The notes under the pieces were generated by a model, which saw only the letters and a program-made list of their open reading frames with translations, searched no databases and was not told the DNA's origin. Shown in pieces: positions 33,139 through 41,384 of a DNA stretch of 64,000 nucleotides; position 1 is the first letter of the stretch; each line of letters begins with the position of its first letter. The position numbers and the translations under genes were made by a program. The stretch comes from Nocardia sp. CC227C (lineage in GTDB: Bacteria; Actinomycetota; Actinomycetes; Mycobacteriales; Mycobacteriaceae): positions 1 through 64,000 of the forward strand of contig NZ_JASITE010000022.1 in assembly GCF_030767025.1 (NCBI RefSeq), read 5' to 3'.

Positions 33139-34320
33139 TCAGCCCACGGGCTGGGTTTCGGCGAGCCTGGCGCGCATCTTCATGACCTTGCCGGTCATGC
33201 CGGCCCCGACCACGGCCACCAGTTCCCCGCCCCGGAAGTAGTGCGCGAGGAACTTGCGGCCCTGATCCTCGACGATCCGGACCTCGTCGGCCAGCGCGGG
33301 CAGGCCCAGCGCCTGGATCTTCAGGTCGTACTGATCGCTCCACACATACGGCACCTGCGGCGGGGGCGGTTCGGCTCCGAGCAGCGCGCAGGCCAGTGTC
33401 TTGGCCTGCTCCCCGGCATTGGTCCAGTGCTCGACGCGCCTGTTGCGCCCGCTCCGGTGCGGCCAGGCGGCCACGTCGCCCACGGCCCAGACCCCGTCCA
33501 CGGCGGTCCGTCCGGTCTCGTCGCCGATGATGCCGCCGCCGTCGGCGGGGGCGGCGAGCGGGATGCCGGAGTCGGCGAGCCAGTCGGTCACCGGAATCGA
33601 GCCGATGCCGATGACCACCAGATCGGCGTCGATGCCGGTGCCGTCGCCGAGCCGCACCCCGCGTACGGTCTCGTCCTCGACGATCAGGCCCTCGACTCCG
33701 ATTCCGCAGCGCACGTCCACGCCCTCGGCCCGGTGCATCCGCGCCACCAGCTCGCCGACCTCGGTGCCGAGCGCGGCGGAGAGGGGTGTCGGCTGCGGTT
33801 CCACCAGCGTGACCGCCACGCCGTCGGCGCGGAAGCTGGCGGCCAGTTCGCATCCGATGAACCCGCCGCCCACCACCACGGCCTGTCGCGCGTCGGCGAG
33901 GTGGGCGCGCAGCCGGACCGCGTCGGCGTGCGAGCGCAGCACGTGCACCCCCGTCGCCTCGGGCAGTCCCGGGATCCGCCGGGGGCGCAGGCCGGTGGCG
34001 ATGACGAGCTGGTCGTAGCCGAGGGTCGAACCGTCGGCCAGCGTCACCCGGCGCGCCGCGGTGTCCACGCCGGTCGCTGCCGTGCCCAGGCGCAGGTCGA
34101 TGCGCTGCTCGGAGTAGAACTCGGCGGGGCGCAGCGCGGTGTCGTCGGTCCGGCCGCGCACGAACTGCTTGGACAGCGGCGGCCGGTCGTAGGGTGCCCG
34201 GTCTTCGTCGCCGATAAGGGTGAGTTCCCCCTCGTAGCCCGCTCGGCGCAGTTCCTCGGCCGTCCGGAGCCCGGCCAGCCCCGCGCCGACAACTAGAACG
34301 TGTTCCACCGGGTGTGACAT
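33139..34320 (-). CDS. FAD-dependent ferredoxin/rubredoxin reductase
   Basis: A 393-residue pyridine-nucleotide disulfide oxidoreductase of the BphA4/rhodocoxin reductase type: FAD motif VLVVGAGLAGLRTAEEL near the N-terminus, YDRPPLSKQ, ATGLRPRRIPG, the NAD motif VVVGGGFIGCELA and the second FAD contact GVWAVGDVAAWP. It transfers electrons from NAD(P)H to a small iron-sulfur protein that serves a P450 or oxygenase. A ferredoxin reductase gene also lies downstream of tuf in M. tuberculosis (Rv0688), so its place supports the tuf synteny. Confidence 0.88.
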   Translation of the reverse strand: MSHPVEHVLVVGAGLAGLRTAEELRRAGYEGELTLIGDEDRAPYDRPPLSKQFVRGRTDDTALRPAEFYSEQRIDLRLGTAATGVDTAARRVTLADGSTLGYDQLVIATGLRPRRIPGLPEATGVHVLRSHADAVRLRAHLADARQAVVVGGGFIGCELAASFRADGVAVTLVEPQPTPLSAALGTEVGELVARMHRAEGVDVRCGIGVEGLIVEDETVRGVRLGDGTGIDADLVVIGIGSIPVTDWLADSGIPLAAPADGGGIIGDETGRTAVDGVWAVGDVAAWPHRSGRNRRVEHWTNAGEQAKTLACALLGAEPPPPQVPYVWSDQYDLKIQALGLPALADEVRIVEDQGRKFLAHYFRGGELVAVVGAGMTGKVMKMRARLAETQPVG

Positions 34321-34411
34321 AGAGGCAACCCTAACCTTTTCGGGTCACTGCGGGGGATCGGTTGTGTCGGGCGCCACAGTCATTTCGCTCCCGAATCGTA
34401 TCCGGGCATTT

Positions 34412-34429
34412 ATTGATCGGGCGGTCAAT
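34412..34429. promoter_or_regulatory. Palindromic operator candidate for the TetR regulator
   Basis: An 8-bp-arm palindrome, ATTGATCG-GG-CGGTCAAT with one mismatch, in the divergent region between the ferredoxin-reductase-like gene and the SPW/TetR operon. Its size and spacing suit a TetR dimer, most simply the product of the gene at 34832. Confidence 0.5.
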
Positions 34430-34478
34430 CAGGAATAGAACGAAAGAAGGATCAATCCAGCCTTGAAGGAGGCACATC

Positions 34479-34826
34479 ATGTTCACCGACAGCCGTGCAC
34501 AGGACGCGGTAGCCGTCGTCCTCGGGGCCATCGCGGCCCTGTCGCCCATCTGGGTGGATACCAGCAACCGGGCGATGTGGACGTTGATCGTCCTCGGCGT
34601 CCTGATCGCCGCCACCGGCCTGGCGCAGCTCGCCAAGGTCGCCGGCGCCACCGCCGACTACGCCATGGCCGTGCTGGGCGTGCTGCTGTTCCTCTCCCCG
34701 TGGGTGATGAACTTCAGCTCCTACACCAACGCGTCGTGGACGGCGTGGATCGTGGGCGTATTGACCGTCGTGGTCGCCTTGGCGGCGCTTCCACAGGTCG
34801 CGGGGCGTATGCATACGGCACACTGA
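34479..34826 (+). CDS. SPW-repeat membrane protein
   Basis: A 115-residue protein with four hydrophobic segments arranged as two similar halves, each with an SPW-type motif (LSPIWVDT and LSPWVMNF). SPW-repeat proteins are small actinobacterial and archaeal membrane proteins of unknown function. The ATG is preceded by aaggagg at ideal distance. It is followed 5 bp later by the TetR gene and is probably cotranscribed with it and controlled by it. Confidence 0.85.
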   Translation: MFTDSRAQDAVAVVLGAIAALSPIWVDTSNRAMWTLIVLGVLIAATGLAQLAKVAGATADYAMAVLGVLLFLSPWVMNFSSYTNASWTAWIVGVLTVVVALAALPQVAGRMHTAH

Positions 34827-34831
34827 TACAC

Positions 34832-35452
34832 ATGCCTGAACCGCGAGCGGGGCGTCGCCGCAGCCGCAAGGTCGACGGCGACGCCCGTCAGCTCATCCTG
34901 GATGCTGCCGAAAAGCTGTTCGCGGCACAGGGCTTCGACGCGACCCCCACCGCCGCTATCGCCTCGACCGCGGGTGTGCCCAAGGGTCTCGTCTTCTACT
35001 ACTTCCCCACGAAGGAAGCTATCCTCACCGCCTTGATGACCGAGCGGGTGCCCGCACGGCCCATCGAGGACATCGCCGCGGTGATCGCCCCCGGCGATCC
35101 GGCCACCAGCCTGGTGAACCTGGATGCCGCGCTGAACCTGCGCGACCACCACTCCTCTGTGCTCCGCGTGATCATGTGGCGCGAGGCCGATACCCATCCG
35201 GACGTCCGTAAGCAGTTGCGCTCCATGCGCGATCAGCTGTTGGACGTGACCGCCCGGGTATTGCAGGCCAGCGCGCCCGGCCCGGTCCAACCCGGAACGC
35301 TGCGCGCCTGCGCGGCGGCCTGGGTGTCGGCCATGTTCGCCATCGCCAGCACCGACCGTCTGCACGCCCTGGACGGTATGACGCTGCCGACCGCCGAAGA
35401 GGTGCTCAATGTCGCACAGGTGGTGGCGGCGGGTATGACCCAGTTGGGCTGA
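34832..35452 (+). CDS. TetR-family transcriptional regulator
   Basis: A 206-residue TetR repressor. The N-terminal HTH runs from ARQLILDAAEKLFAAQGFDA through TAAIASTAGVPKGLVFYYFPTKEA, and a helical ligand domain follows. The ATG at 34832 is 5 bp after the SPW-repeat gene; longer in-frame versions read through that gene and are not real. Autoregulation through the palindrome at 34412-34429 is inferred. Confidence 0.9.
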   Translation: MPEPRAGRRRSRKVDGDARQLILDAAEKLFAAQGFDATPTAAIASTAGVPKGLVFYYFPTKEAILTALMTERVPARPIEDIAAVIAPGDPATSLVNLDAALNLRDHHSSVLRVIMWREADTHPDVRKQLRSMRDQLLDVTARVLQASAPGPVQPGTLRACAAAWVSAMFAIASTDRLHALDGMTLPTAEEVLNVAQVVAAGMTQLG

Positions 35453-35544
35453 ACTGGCACTATCCGTTCCGTCGCCAATATTGTTGTTCACAAAACGGAT
35501 TCGTCTCAGACCCGGGGTGCGGAGTTCACGGCGGCCCGATAAGA

Positions 35545-36582
35545 ATGTCGGCCATGGATGCCGACTACACCTCCGACCTGGGGCACTCGCTGACGTCCCG
35601 GTCCGAGAACTACCGCCTCACCCACCCCGATACCTCGGACTCACGGTATGCGGCGAATTCGACGCTGACCGGCGTGGACACCGGTGGCCACGCCGCGCTC
35701 GGACGCCTGAGCCCGCCCGAGGCCCCCGCGCAGTGGAGCAACTCCGGCAGCCACCGCACCGCCGAACCCGAATCCGCCCAGCAGAATTCGCGCCCGACCG
35801 ACTTCCGCGCGGAATTCGCCGCCCCGATCAACGGCAGCGCTTCCGCGACCGCGCCGACGGCGTTCGGTGGCAGCGCGCCCACCACCGGAAGTCCGGCGCT
35901 CAGCGGTGGTTCGCGTGGTACGGGGGATTCGGCGTTCGGCGGTGGTTCGCGTGGCACGGGGGATTCGGCGTTCGGCGGTGGTTCGCGCACCACCGGGGAT
36001 TCGGCATACGGCAGCAGTGCGCCAACCACGGGGGACTCTGCCTTCGGCGGTAGCGCGCCCACCGGGAATTCCGCCTTCGGCGGTAGCGCGCCCGCCACCG
36101 AGAATTCCGCCTTCGGCGGAAGTGCCCCCGCCACCGGGAATTCGGCCTTCGGCGGCGGCACCCCGACTGCCGAGGGTGCGGCGTTCATCGCGGGCGGCGA
36201 CAATGGCACCGCATCCGGTGCGGGGGGAACAGCACCCGCCGCGGCGGTCCGGGAGACCTCCACCCCCGGTGGTTCCCACGCCGCGCCGACATCGGCCGAC
36301 CGGCCCACTCGTGCGCGCGAGCGCCAGGCCGCCGCGGCCTCCGGCGCGACCGTGGAGCCGCAGCACGTCATGCGACTGCTGCTGGCCAGCCACGAACTCG
36401 ACACCGCCGCGACCGGAGCCGAGGCCGGTGAGGTCGGCGTCGCCGAGCTGGCCCGCGCCGCCCACCGCACCCGCGCCGCCGCCGTGGAACTCGTATCCGC
36501 CTGGTACGGAGGGGCGGACCAGATGCGAAATTTCGCTGAGGCGCTGTTACAGGCCGCGTCGGAAGGCGCAGGCAGGCACTAG
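35545..36582 (+). CDS. Repeat-rich hypothetical protein with a helical C-terminal domain
   Basis: A 345-residue protein of unknown function. Residues 1-110 are polar and probably disordered. Residues about 110-215 are degenerate tandem repeats of 11-14 residues of the type GDSAFGGGSRGT and NSAFGGSAPAT, rich in Gly, Ser, Ala and Thr. The C-terminal 80 residues (VEPQHVMRLLLASHELD to the end) are predicted helical. No signal peptide or membrane segment is visible. The strong third-position GC and the continuous frame support a real gene. The repeats could vary in number between strains. Confidence 0.65.
   Translation: MSAMDADYTSDLGHSLTSRSENYRLTHPDTSDSRYAANSTLTGVDTGGHAALGRLSPPEAPAQWSNSGSHRTAEPESAQQNSRPTDFRAEFAAPINGSASATAPTAFGGSAPTTGSPALSGGSRGTGDSAFGGGSRGTGDSAFGGGSRTTGDSAYGSSAPTTGDSAFGGSAPTGNSAFGGSAPATENSAFGGSAPATGNSAFGGGTPTAEGAAFIAGGDNGTASGAGGTAPAAAVRETSTPGGSHAAPTSADRPTRARERQAAAASGATVEPQHVMRLLLASHELDTAATGAEAGEVGVAELARAAHRTRAAAVELVSAWYGGADQMRNFAEALLQAASEGAGRH
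35920..36160 (+). repeat. Degenerate tandem coding repeats
   Basis: Repeated units of about 33-42 bp containing gcgttcggcggt or gccttcggcggt blocks; three adjacent copies near 35920-36000 are nearly identical (ggggattcggcgttcggcgg). They encode the Gly-Ser-rich segment of the enclosing protein. Confidence 0.7.
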
Positions 36583-36864
36583 CGCGGGTCGACCCGTCGC
36601 CCACGGCACCTCGCCGGGATCGCGGGCGCCGGTTCGGGAGGTTGCCACCACCGCGTTTCGGACGCCGTGGCTGCCGCCGCTGTCGGGGCGCAGCAGGCGG
36701 ATGCGCCTTCTGCCGACCGGCCAGGAACCCGACACCGGCACGTCACCGATGTCGAGTCCGGGACAGCTGTCGTGGCTGATCTGCTCGTGCGCACCCGCGC
36801 CGCCATGGACCGCGTGTCCGAATGGCGCACCGGGGGCCGGATCCGATGGCCGTACCATCCGGAT

Positions 36865-37602
36865 ATGGGCGCATTGACGGCGGAAGCGGTGCGGACAGCG
36901 CTGGCGGAGGTCGCCGATCCCGCGGATGCGGCGCAGCTACAGCGGTTCTTCAAGACGGGGCCGGGGGAGTACGGGGAGGGTGACGTCTTCATCGGGGTGC
37001 GGGTGCCGCAGACCCGCAAGGTCGCGAAACAGTTCGGGGGACTGCCGCTGTCGGAGATCGACCGGCTGCTGGACAGCGAGGTGCACGAGCACCGGCTGGC
37101 GGCGCTGGTGATCCTGAACGCGCGGATGGCGAAGGCATCGCGGGTGCGCACCGGCAGCGCCGCGGAGCAGCGGGCGATCGTCGAGCTGTATCTGGCCGCC
37201 ATGCGGCGGGGGCGGATCAACAATTGGGATCTGGTCGACACATCGGCCGAGCACATCCTCGGGCCGTGGTTGTTGGAGCAGCCGCGGGATCCGCTGTACG
37301 AGCTGGCGGCGTCGGATTCGTTGTGGGAGCGGCGGATCGCGCTGCTGACCACCTTCGCCTTCATCAAGGCGGGCGACGCGAGCACGACGTTGGCGCTGTG
37401 TGAACGCCTGCTGTCCGACCGCCGCGACCTGATCCAGAAGGCCGTCGGGTGGATGCTGCGGGAGGTCGGCAAGCGGGTGGACCCGACCGCCCTCAACGAC
37501 TTCCTGGAGGCGCACGCCGCCGACATGGGCCGCACCGCACTGAGCTACGCCACCGAGCACCTCACCGCCGAACAGCGTGCGCACTACCGAGCGCAGCGCT
37601 GA
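36865..37602 (+). CDS. AlkD-like DNA alkylation repair protein
   Basis: A 245-residue all-helical HEAT-like repeat protein of the AlkD family: FKTGPGEYGEGDVFIGVRVPQTRKVAKQF, INNWDLVDTSAEHILGPWL, LWERRIALLTTFAFI, RDLIQKAVGWMLREVGKR. AlkD is a DNA glycosylase for bulky or cationic alkylated bases such as 7-methylguanine and 3-methyladenine. The ATG at 36865 gives the usual length; the longer in-frame extension has no family match. It is convergent with the KshB-like gene, with repeats and a terminator between. Confidence 0.88.
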   Translation: MGALTAEAVRTALAEVADPADAAQLQRFFKTGPGEYGEGDVFIGVRVPQTRKVAKQFGGLPLSEIDRLLDSEVHEHRLAALVILNARMAKASRVRTGSAAEQRAIVELYLAAMRRGRINNWDLVDTSAEHILGPWLLEQPRDPLYELAASDSLWERRIALLTTFAFIKAGDASTTLALCERLLSDRRDLIQKAVGWMLREVGKRVDPTALNDFLEAHAADMGRTALSYATEHLTAEQRAHYRAQR

Positions 37603-37633
37603 CGGCCGCCCGCCTCGAACCCACCTCCCGGCC

Positions 37634-37745
37634 GCCGAACCTCCCGATGGTCGCGTGTGGGTGTCGGGTCGCCGAACTCCCCGATGGTCGCGTGTGGGTG
37701 TCGGGTCGCCGAACTCCCCGGTGATCGCGTGTGGCTGTCGAGGTC
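37634..37745. repeat. Three tandem 37-bp repeats
   Basis: Units at 37634-37670, 37671-37707 and 37708-37745, starting gccgaac and containing cgcgtgtgggtgtcgg. The first two differ at about one position, the third at several and by one added base, and a fourth truncated start (gccgag) follows. The array lies in the non-coding gap after the AlkD-like gene. Confidence 0.85.
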
Positions 37746-37823
37746 GCCGAGATATGCGATAGGCGCGTGTGCCTTGGGCGCGCTGTGCCCAGACCCGCGC
37801 GGACGCCGCGACCGTGCCGTCGA

Positions 37824-37855
37824 GGGCACACCGCCCGCGAGCGGGCGGTGTGCCC
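37824..37855. terminator. Strong bidirectional terminator hairpin
   Basis: A perfect 15-bp inverted repeat (gggcacaccgcccgc and gcgggcggtgtgccc, spacer ga). It lies 10 bp past the end of the minus-strand reductase gene and also faces the convergent AlkD-like gene. Confidence 0.85.
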
Positions 37856-37865
37856 CCGAGGCTGG

Positions 37866-38921
37866 TCAGAACTGGATCTTGAGGTGATCGGTCACCGGCC
37901 GTGCCTGGCAGCCGAGGATGTAGCCGTTGGCGATGTCCTCGGGGTCGAGGATCTCCGCGTTCTCCATCTCGACCGTGCCCTCGAGCACGGTGCAGGCACA
38001 CGAGCCGCATTCGCCCTCGAGGCAGGAGTAGGGCACGTCCAGGCCCTTGGAGAGCATGATGTCGACCAGGGTCTGGCTGCGCGGCCAGGCCATCTCGTGG
38101 GTCCGGCCGTCGAGCTCCACCTCCACGCTGGCGGCGTCGGCGGCCTCCTCCTCGCTGATCTCGGCCGGTGCGACATCGGCGAACGGGTCGCCGGACAGGG
38201 AGTTGAAGACCTCGGCGTGGGTGCGGTTGCGCGGCACCCCGAGCTGGGCCAGCGCGTCGTGCACCCGGTCCATGAACGGCTTGGGGCCGCACATGAAGGC
38301 GCTGAACTCGGTGTAGGGCCGGGTCAGGGTGGCGAGGGCGTCGGCGGTGGGCAGGCCCTGGAGCTGTTCGAGCCAGTGCACGACCACCAGCCGCTGCGGG
38401 TTCTTGTCGGCGAGTTCGCGCAGCTCGTCGGCGAAGATCACATTGTCGTGGTCGCGGTTGGCGTACACCAGCACGACGCGTGAATTACCGCGTGCCAGAG
38501 CTGATTTCAGGATCGACATAACCGGCGTGATGCCGGAACCGGCGGCGAAGAGCAGCAGGTCCTCGTCGAGGTTCTTGGGCGTGAAAACGCCGGAGGGCGG
38601 CAGTACTTCGAGGGTGTCGCCCGCTTTCACGTTGTCGCACACCCAATTCGAGGCGTAGCCGTCGGCGGTGCGCTTGACGGTCACCTTGGGTGCGTCGTCG
38701 GTGTGTGGCGAGCTCGCCAGCGAGTAGCAGCGCGCCACCGATCCGGTGAGGTCGCTGGGAATGCGCAGCGTCAGGAACTGCCCCGGCTGGTAGCTGAAAC
38801 GTTCGCGCAGTTCGGCGGGAACGTCGAAGACCAGCGAGCAGGAATCGGCCGTCTCCTGGATGACCGCGGAGACCCGCAGCACGGCCGATCGCGAGCTGTG
38901 CGGTACGTCGACGGTGGTCAT
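37866..38921 (-). CDS. kshB: Oxygenase reductase, 3-ketosteroid 9-alpha-hydroxylase type (KshB-like)
   Basis: A 351-residue three-domain reductase: FAD-binding domain (RCYSLASSP), NAD domain (FAAGSGITPVMS, FMCGPKPFMDRV) and a C-terminal plant-type [2Fe-2S] domain with CLEGECGSCACTVLEG and a fourth Cys in ILGCQARP. It passes electrons from NADH to a Rieske oxygenase. The close overall match to KshB and the KstR-type operator just upstream indicate the reductase of 3-ketosteroid 9-alpha-hydroxylase in sterol degradation. The oxygenase KshA is not in the window. A general phenylacetate-type reductase is the alternative. Confidence 0.85.
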   Translation of the reverse strand: MTTVDVPHSSRSAVLRVSAVIQETADSCSLVFDVPAELRERFSYQPGQFLTLRIPSDLTGSVARCYSLASSPHTDDAPKVTVKRTADGYASNWVCDNVKAGDTLEVLPPSGVFTPKNLDEDLLLFAAGSGITPVMSILKSALARGNSRVVLVYANRDHDNVIFADELRELADKNPQRLVVVHWLEQLQGLPTADALATLTRPYTEFSAFMCGPKPFMDRVHDALAQLGVPRNRTHAEVFNSLSGDPFADVAPAEISEEEAADAASVEVELDGRTHEMAWPRSQTLVDIMLSKGLDVPYSCLEGECGSCACTVLEGTVEMENAEILDPEDIANGYILGCQARPVTDHLKIQF

Positions 38922-38951
38922 AGTGTCCTCTCGAACCCGGCGCTGGGTGGC

Positions 38952-38973
38952 AAACTAGAACGTGTTCTAGTTT
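38952..38973. promoter_or_regulatory. KstR-type operator upstream of the KshB-like gene
   Basis: A perfect palindrome of two 10-bp arms with a 2-bp spacer, AAACTAGAAC-GT-GTTCTAGTTT. The core TAGAACGTGTTCTA matches the published KstR motif TNNAACNNGTTNNA at every fixed position. It lies 30 bp before the reductase start and touches the stop codon of the upstream TetR gene. Confidence 0.85.
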
Positions 38974-39614
38974 CATACTACGTGGCCGTCCCGCTGCCGG
39001 ACAAGCTGGGCCTCGAGCCCGGCGATCAGCACGTCCATTCCGAAGTCGTAGGAGTACTTCCCACGCAGGTCCGATAAATGCTTGGTGGCCCGTTCCACCG
39101 CCTCCGGCAGCGCCCGGTCGTCGTGCAGTGCCGAGCGGTCGCGCGGATTCACCCGGCCCCGGCCGAACAGGTAGGTGTGGATGGTCGCATAGGCCGAGAG
39201 CACATTGCGATCGCTGAACCCGGCCTCGAACAGGATCTCCATCAGCGCCGCGATGAGATCGAGCTGCTTGCCCAGCATCTGTTCGATGAGCACGTCGCCG
39301 AGTCCGGGGTGTTTGCGCAGCTTCTCGTCGATCTGGTCGATGAGCTCGCGCAGCCGCCGCTGCCACGGCCCGGCGTCGGGCGGCGGCTTGCGCACCCCGG
39401 TGAGGGCGGCGGTGGCGACGAGGTCGAGTAGCTCGCGCTTGTCCGCCACGTAGTAGTACGGAGCCATCGGGGACACCCCGAGTTCGCGGGACAGGCGGCG
39501 CATGGAGAGCTTCTCCACGCCGTCCTGCCGGACCACCCGGAGGGCGGCCTCGACGATCTCGGACTCCGACAGAGTGTTGCCGCCCCCACTCGACTGCATA
39601 CGTCCGACTCCCAT
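38973..39614 (-). CDS. TetR-family transcriptional regulator
   Basis: A 213-residue TetR protein with the HTH in SESEIVEAALRVVRQDGVEK through LSMRRLSRELGVSPMAPYYYVADKRELLDL and a helical ligand domain. It is encoded upstream of, and on the same strand as, the KshB-like reductase; its stop overlaps the KstR-type operator by one base. It does not resemble KstR in sequence, so the operator is more likely bound by a KstR encoded elsewhere. ATG 39614 or 39599 may be the start. Confidence 0.88.
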   Translation of the reverse strand: MGVGRMQSSGGGNTLSESEIVEAALRVVRQDGVEKLSMRRLSRELGVSPMAPYYYVADKRELLDLVATAALTGVRKPPPDAGPWQRRLRELIDQIDEKLRKHPGLGDVLIEQMLGKQLDLIAALMEILFEAGFSDRNVLSAYATIHTYLFGRGRVNPRDRSALHDDRALPEAVERATKHLSDLRGKYSYDFGMDVLIAGLEAQLVRQRDGHVV

Positions 39615-39795
39615 GCCACCTCGACCATTGCGGGTACGGCGTCGACCGTCCCTGCTACCTGCGCTGCTGTTGTTCCACGCAGTCTAGAGCGCGCGGTCGA
39701 CCGGTGGTCCCGCCACGTTCCGGTCCGGGCACGGGTCCGCGGGAGCGGCGTGCCGATCCCGTTTGCCGCCTATGTGCTGACCTAGCATCTCTGGA

Positions 39796-41196
39796 ATGCG
39801 CCATGATCGACTTCCCGATGGTTTCGGGGTGCGAATCGATCCCAGGGTGCGCACTTACTCCGGTGGACGTTTCCTGGTCGGTGGCTCGCCGACCGGGTTG
39901 CTGCGGCTCGCGCCGGAGGCTGCGGCCCGGATCGGCGACGGCTACCTCGAGGTGACCGATCCGCTCTCGGCTCGGGTAGCCAGACGCCTGCTCGATTCCG
40001 GCGTCGGCAATCCGCGCCCGCGGTTGCTGCCCTCGCCGGAGGATGTCACCGTGATCGTGCCGCTGCACAACGACGCCGCCGGGTTGGAACGGCTGCTCTC
40101 GGCGCTGCGCGGGCACTCCGTGATCGTGGTGGACGACGGCTCGGATCGCCCGGTCCGCATTCCGCCCGCGCCCGGCACCCGCCGTCGGGTGACGGTGCTG
40201 CGCTCGGATCGCCGCCGCGGTGCCGCCGCCGCCCGCAATCTGGGATTACGTGCCGCCACAACCGAATTCGTGGCCTTCCTGGAATCGGACGTGGTCCCGC
40301 GCAGCGGCTGGCTGGAGGTCATGCTCGGTCACTTCAGCGATCCCAAGGTGGCACTGGTCGCCCCGCGCCTGCTGGCCATGGATCCGGATTCCACGGTGCT
40401 GGCGCGGTACGAGCACATGCGGGCGTCGCTGGAGCGCGGCCGCCGCGAGTCCGCGGTGCGCTCGCGCGGCCCGGTGCCCTATGTTCCGGGCACCGCGCTG
40501 CTGGTGCGCCGCGACGCCCTGACGCGCGCGGGCGGATTCGACGAGGCCATGACCGCGGGCGCGGATATCGACCTGTGCTGGCGGCTGGAGCGCGCGGGCT
40601 GGCGGCTGCGCTACGAGCCCGCCGCGCGAGTGGCGCACGAGTGCCCGGTATCTTTGCGAAAGTGGTTCGCGCACAAGGTCTCCGAAGGTGCCGGTGTGGC
40701 GCCGCTCGGGCAGCGGCATCCCGGGATGGCGGCGCCGCTCGCGGTGCCGCTGTGGACCGCGGTGGCCGCCCTGCTGTTCGCCACCCTCACCCGTTCGGGG
40801 GCGTTCTGCGGCCTGCTCACCCTGTGCGCCACCCTGGCCCGGCTGCGCCGCGTCTTCGCCGAACTCGACAACCCGACCCGGGTCTCGGCCATCTATCTGG
40901 CGCGCGGGTTCTCCGCGGGGCTGTGGCGGCTGGCGTCGGCGCTGTGCCGCCACTACTGGCCGGTCACCGTGCTGAGCATGGTGCTGTCGCGCCGCATTCG
41001 CCGCATCGCGTTCACCATGGCGATGGCCGACGGCCTCGCCGATTGGTTCACCCATCGCGAACCGGGCGGTCTGGACCCGGTGCGCTACCTGGCCTGCAAA
41101 CGTCTGGACGACGTCGCCCACGGCGCCGGGCTGTGGTGGGGCTCGGCCCGCGCGCGGTCGGCTGTGGTCCTGCGCCCGACGCTGCCGCCGCACTGA
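39796..41196 (+). CDS. mftF: Mycofactocin-type glycosyltransferase (MftF-like), orphan
   Basis: A 466-residue family 2 glycosyltransferase. The N-terminus RLPDGFGVRIDPRVRTYSGG and GGSPTGLLRLAPEAA is typical of MftF. The GT-A part has VTVIVPLHND, VIVVDDGSD, the metal-binding ESDVVPRSGW and the acceptor-side GGFDEAMTAGADIDLCWRL, and hydrophobic segments near residues 315-345 suggest membrane association. MftF adds glucose units to the redox peptide cofactor mycofactocin. None of the other mycofactocin genes (mftA-E) is next to it. In M. tuberculosis mftF (Rv0696) also lies between tuf and the rpsJ operon. Confidence 0.85.
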   Translation: MRHDRLPDGFGVRIDPRVRTYSGGRFLVGGSPTGLLRLAPEAAARIGDGYLEVTDPLSARVARRLLDSGVGNPRPRLLPSPEDVTVIVPLHNDAAGLERLLSALRGHSVIVVDDGSDRPVRIPPAPGTRRRVTVLRSDRRRGAAAARNLGLRAATTEFVAFLESDVVPRSGWLEVMLGHFSDPKVALVAPRLLAMDPDSTVLARYEHMRASLERGRRESAVRSRGPVPYVPGTALLVRRDALTRAGGFDEAMTAGADIDLCWRLERAGWRLRYEPAARVAHECPVSLRKWFAHKVSEGAGVAPLGQRHPGMAAPLAVPLWTAVAALLFATLTRSGAFCGLLTLCATLARLRRVFAELDNPTRVSAIYLARGFSAGLWRLASALCRHYWPVTVLSMVLSRRIRRIAFTMAMADGLADWFTHREPGGLDPVRYLACKRLDDVAHGAGLWWGSARARSAVVLRPTLPPH

Positions 41197-41384
41197 ACCG
41201 GCGTTCTTCCCGCAACCGCGCGCTGGGGCGTCAGCCACGAAGAATAAACTCGAATTAAAGATAAATAGATACAGCTCACATTTTGCCGAGGTGCTGTCAC
41301 GGTGTGACCTGCCGGACAAAGAACCTGCTTCCGGGTTGCATCCCCGCCTTCGTCGGTACAGTTTGTGCCCGAAGGGAAAGGCAA

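Noticed and set aside
32249..33853. A 534-codon minus-strand frame overlapping the racemase and ferredoxin-reductase genes
   Set aside because: Arginine-rich shadow frame. Both overlapped genes show clear family motifs in their own frames.
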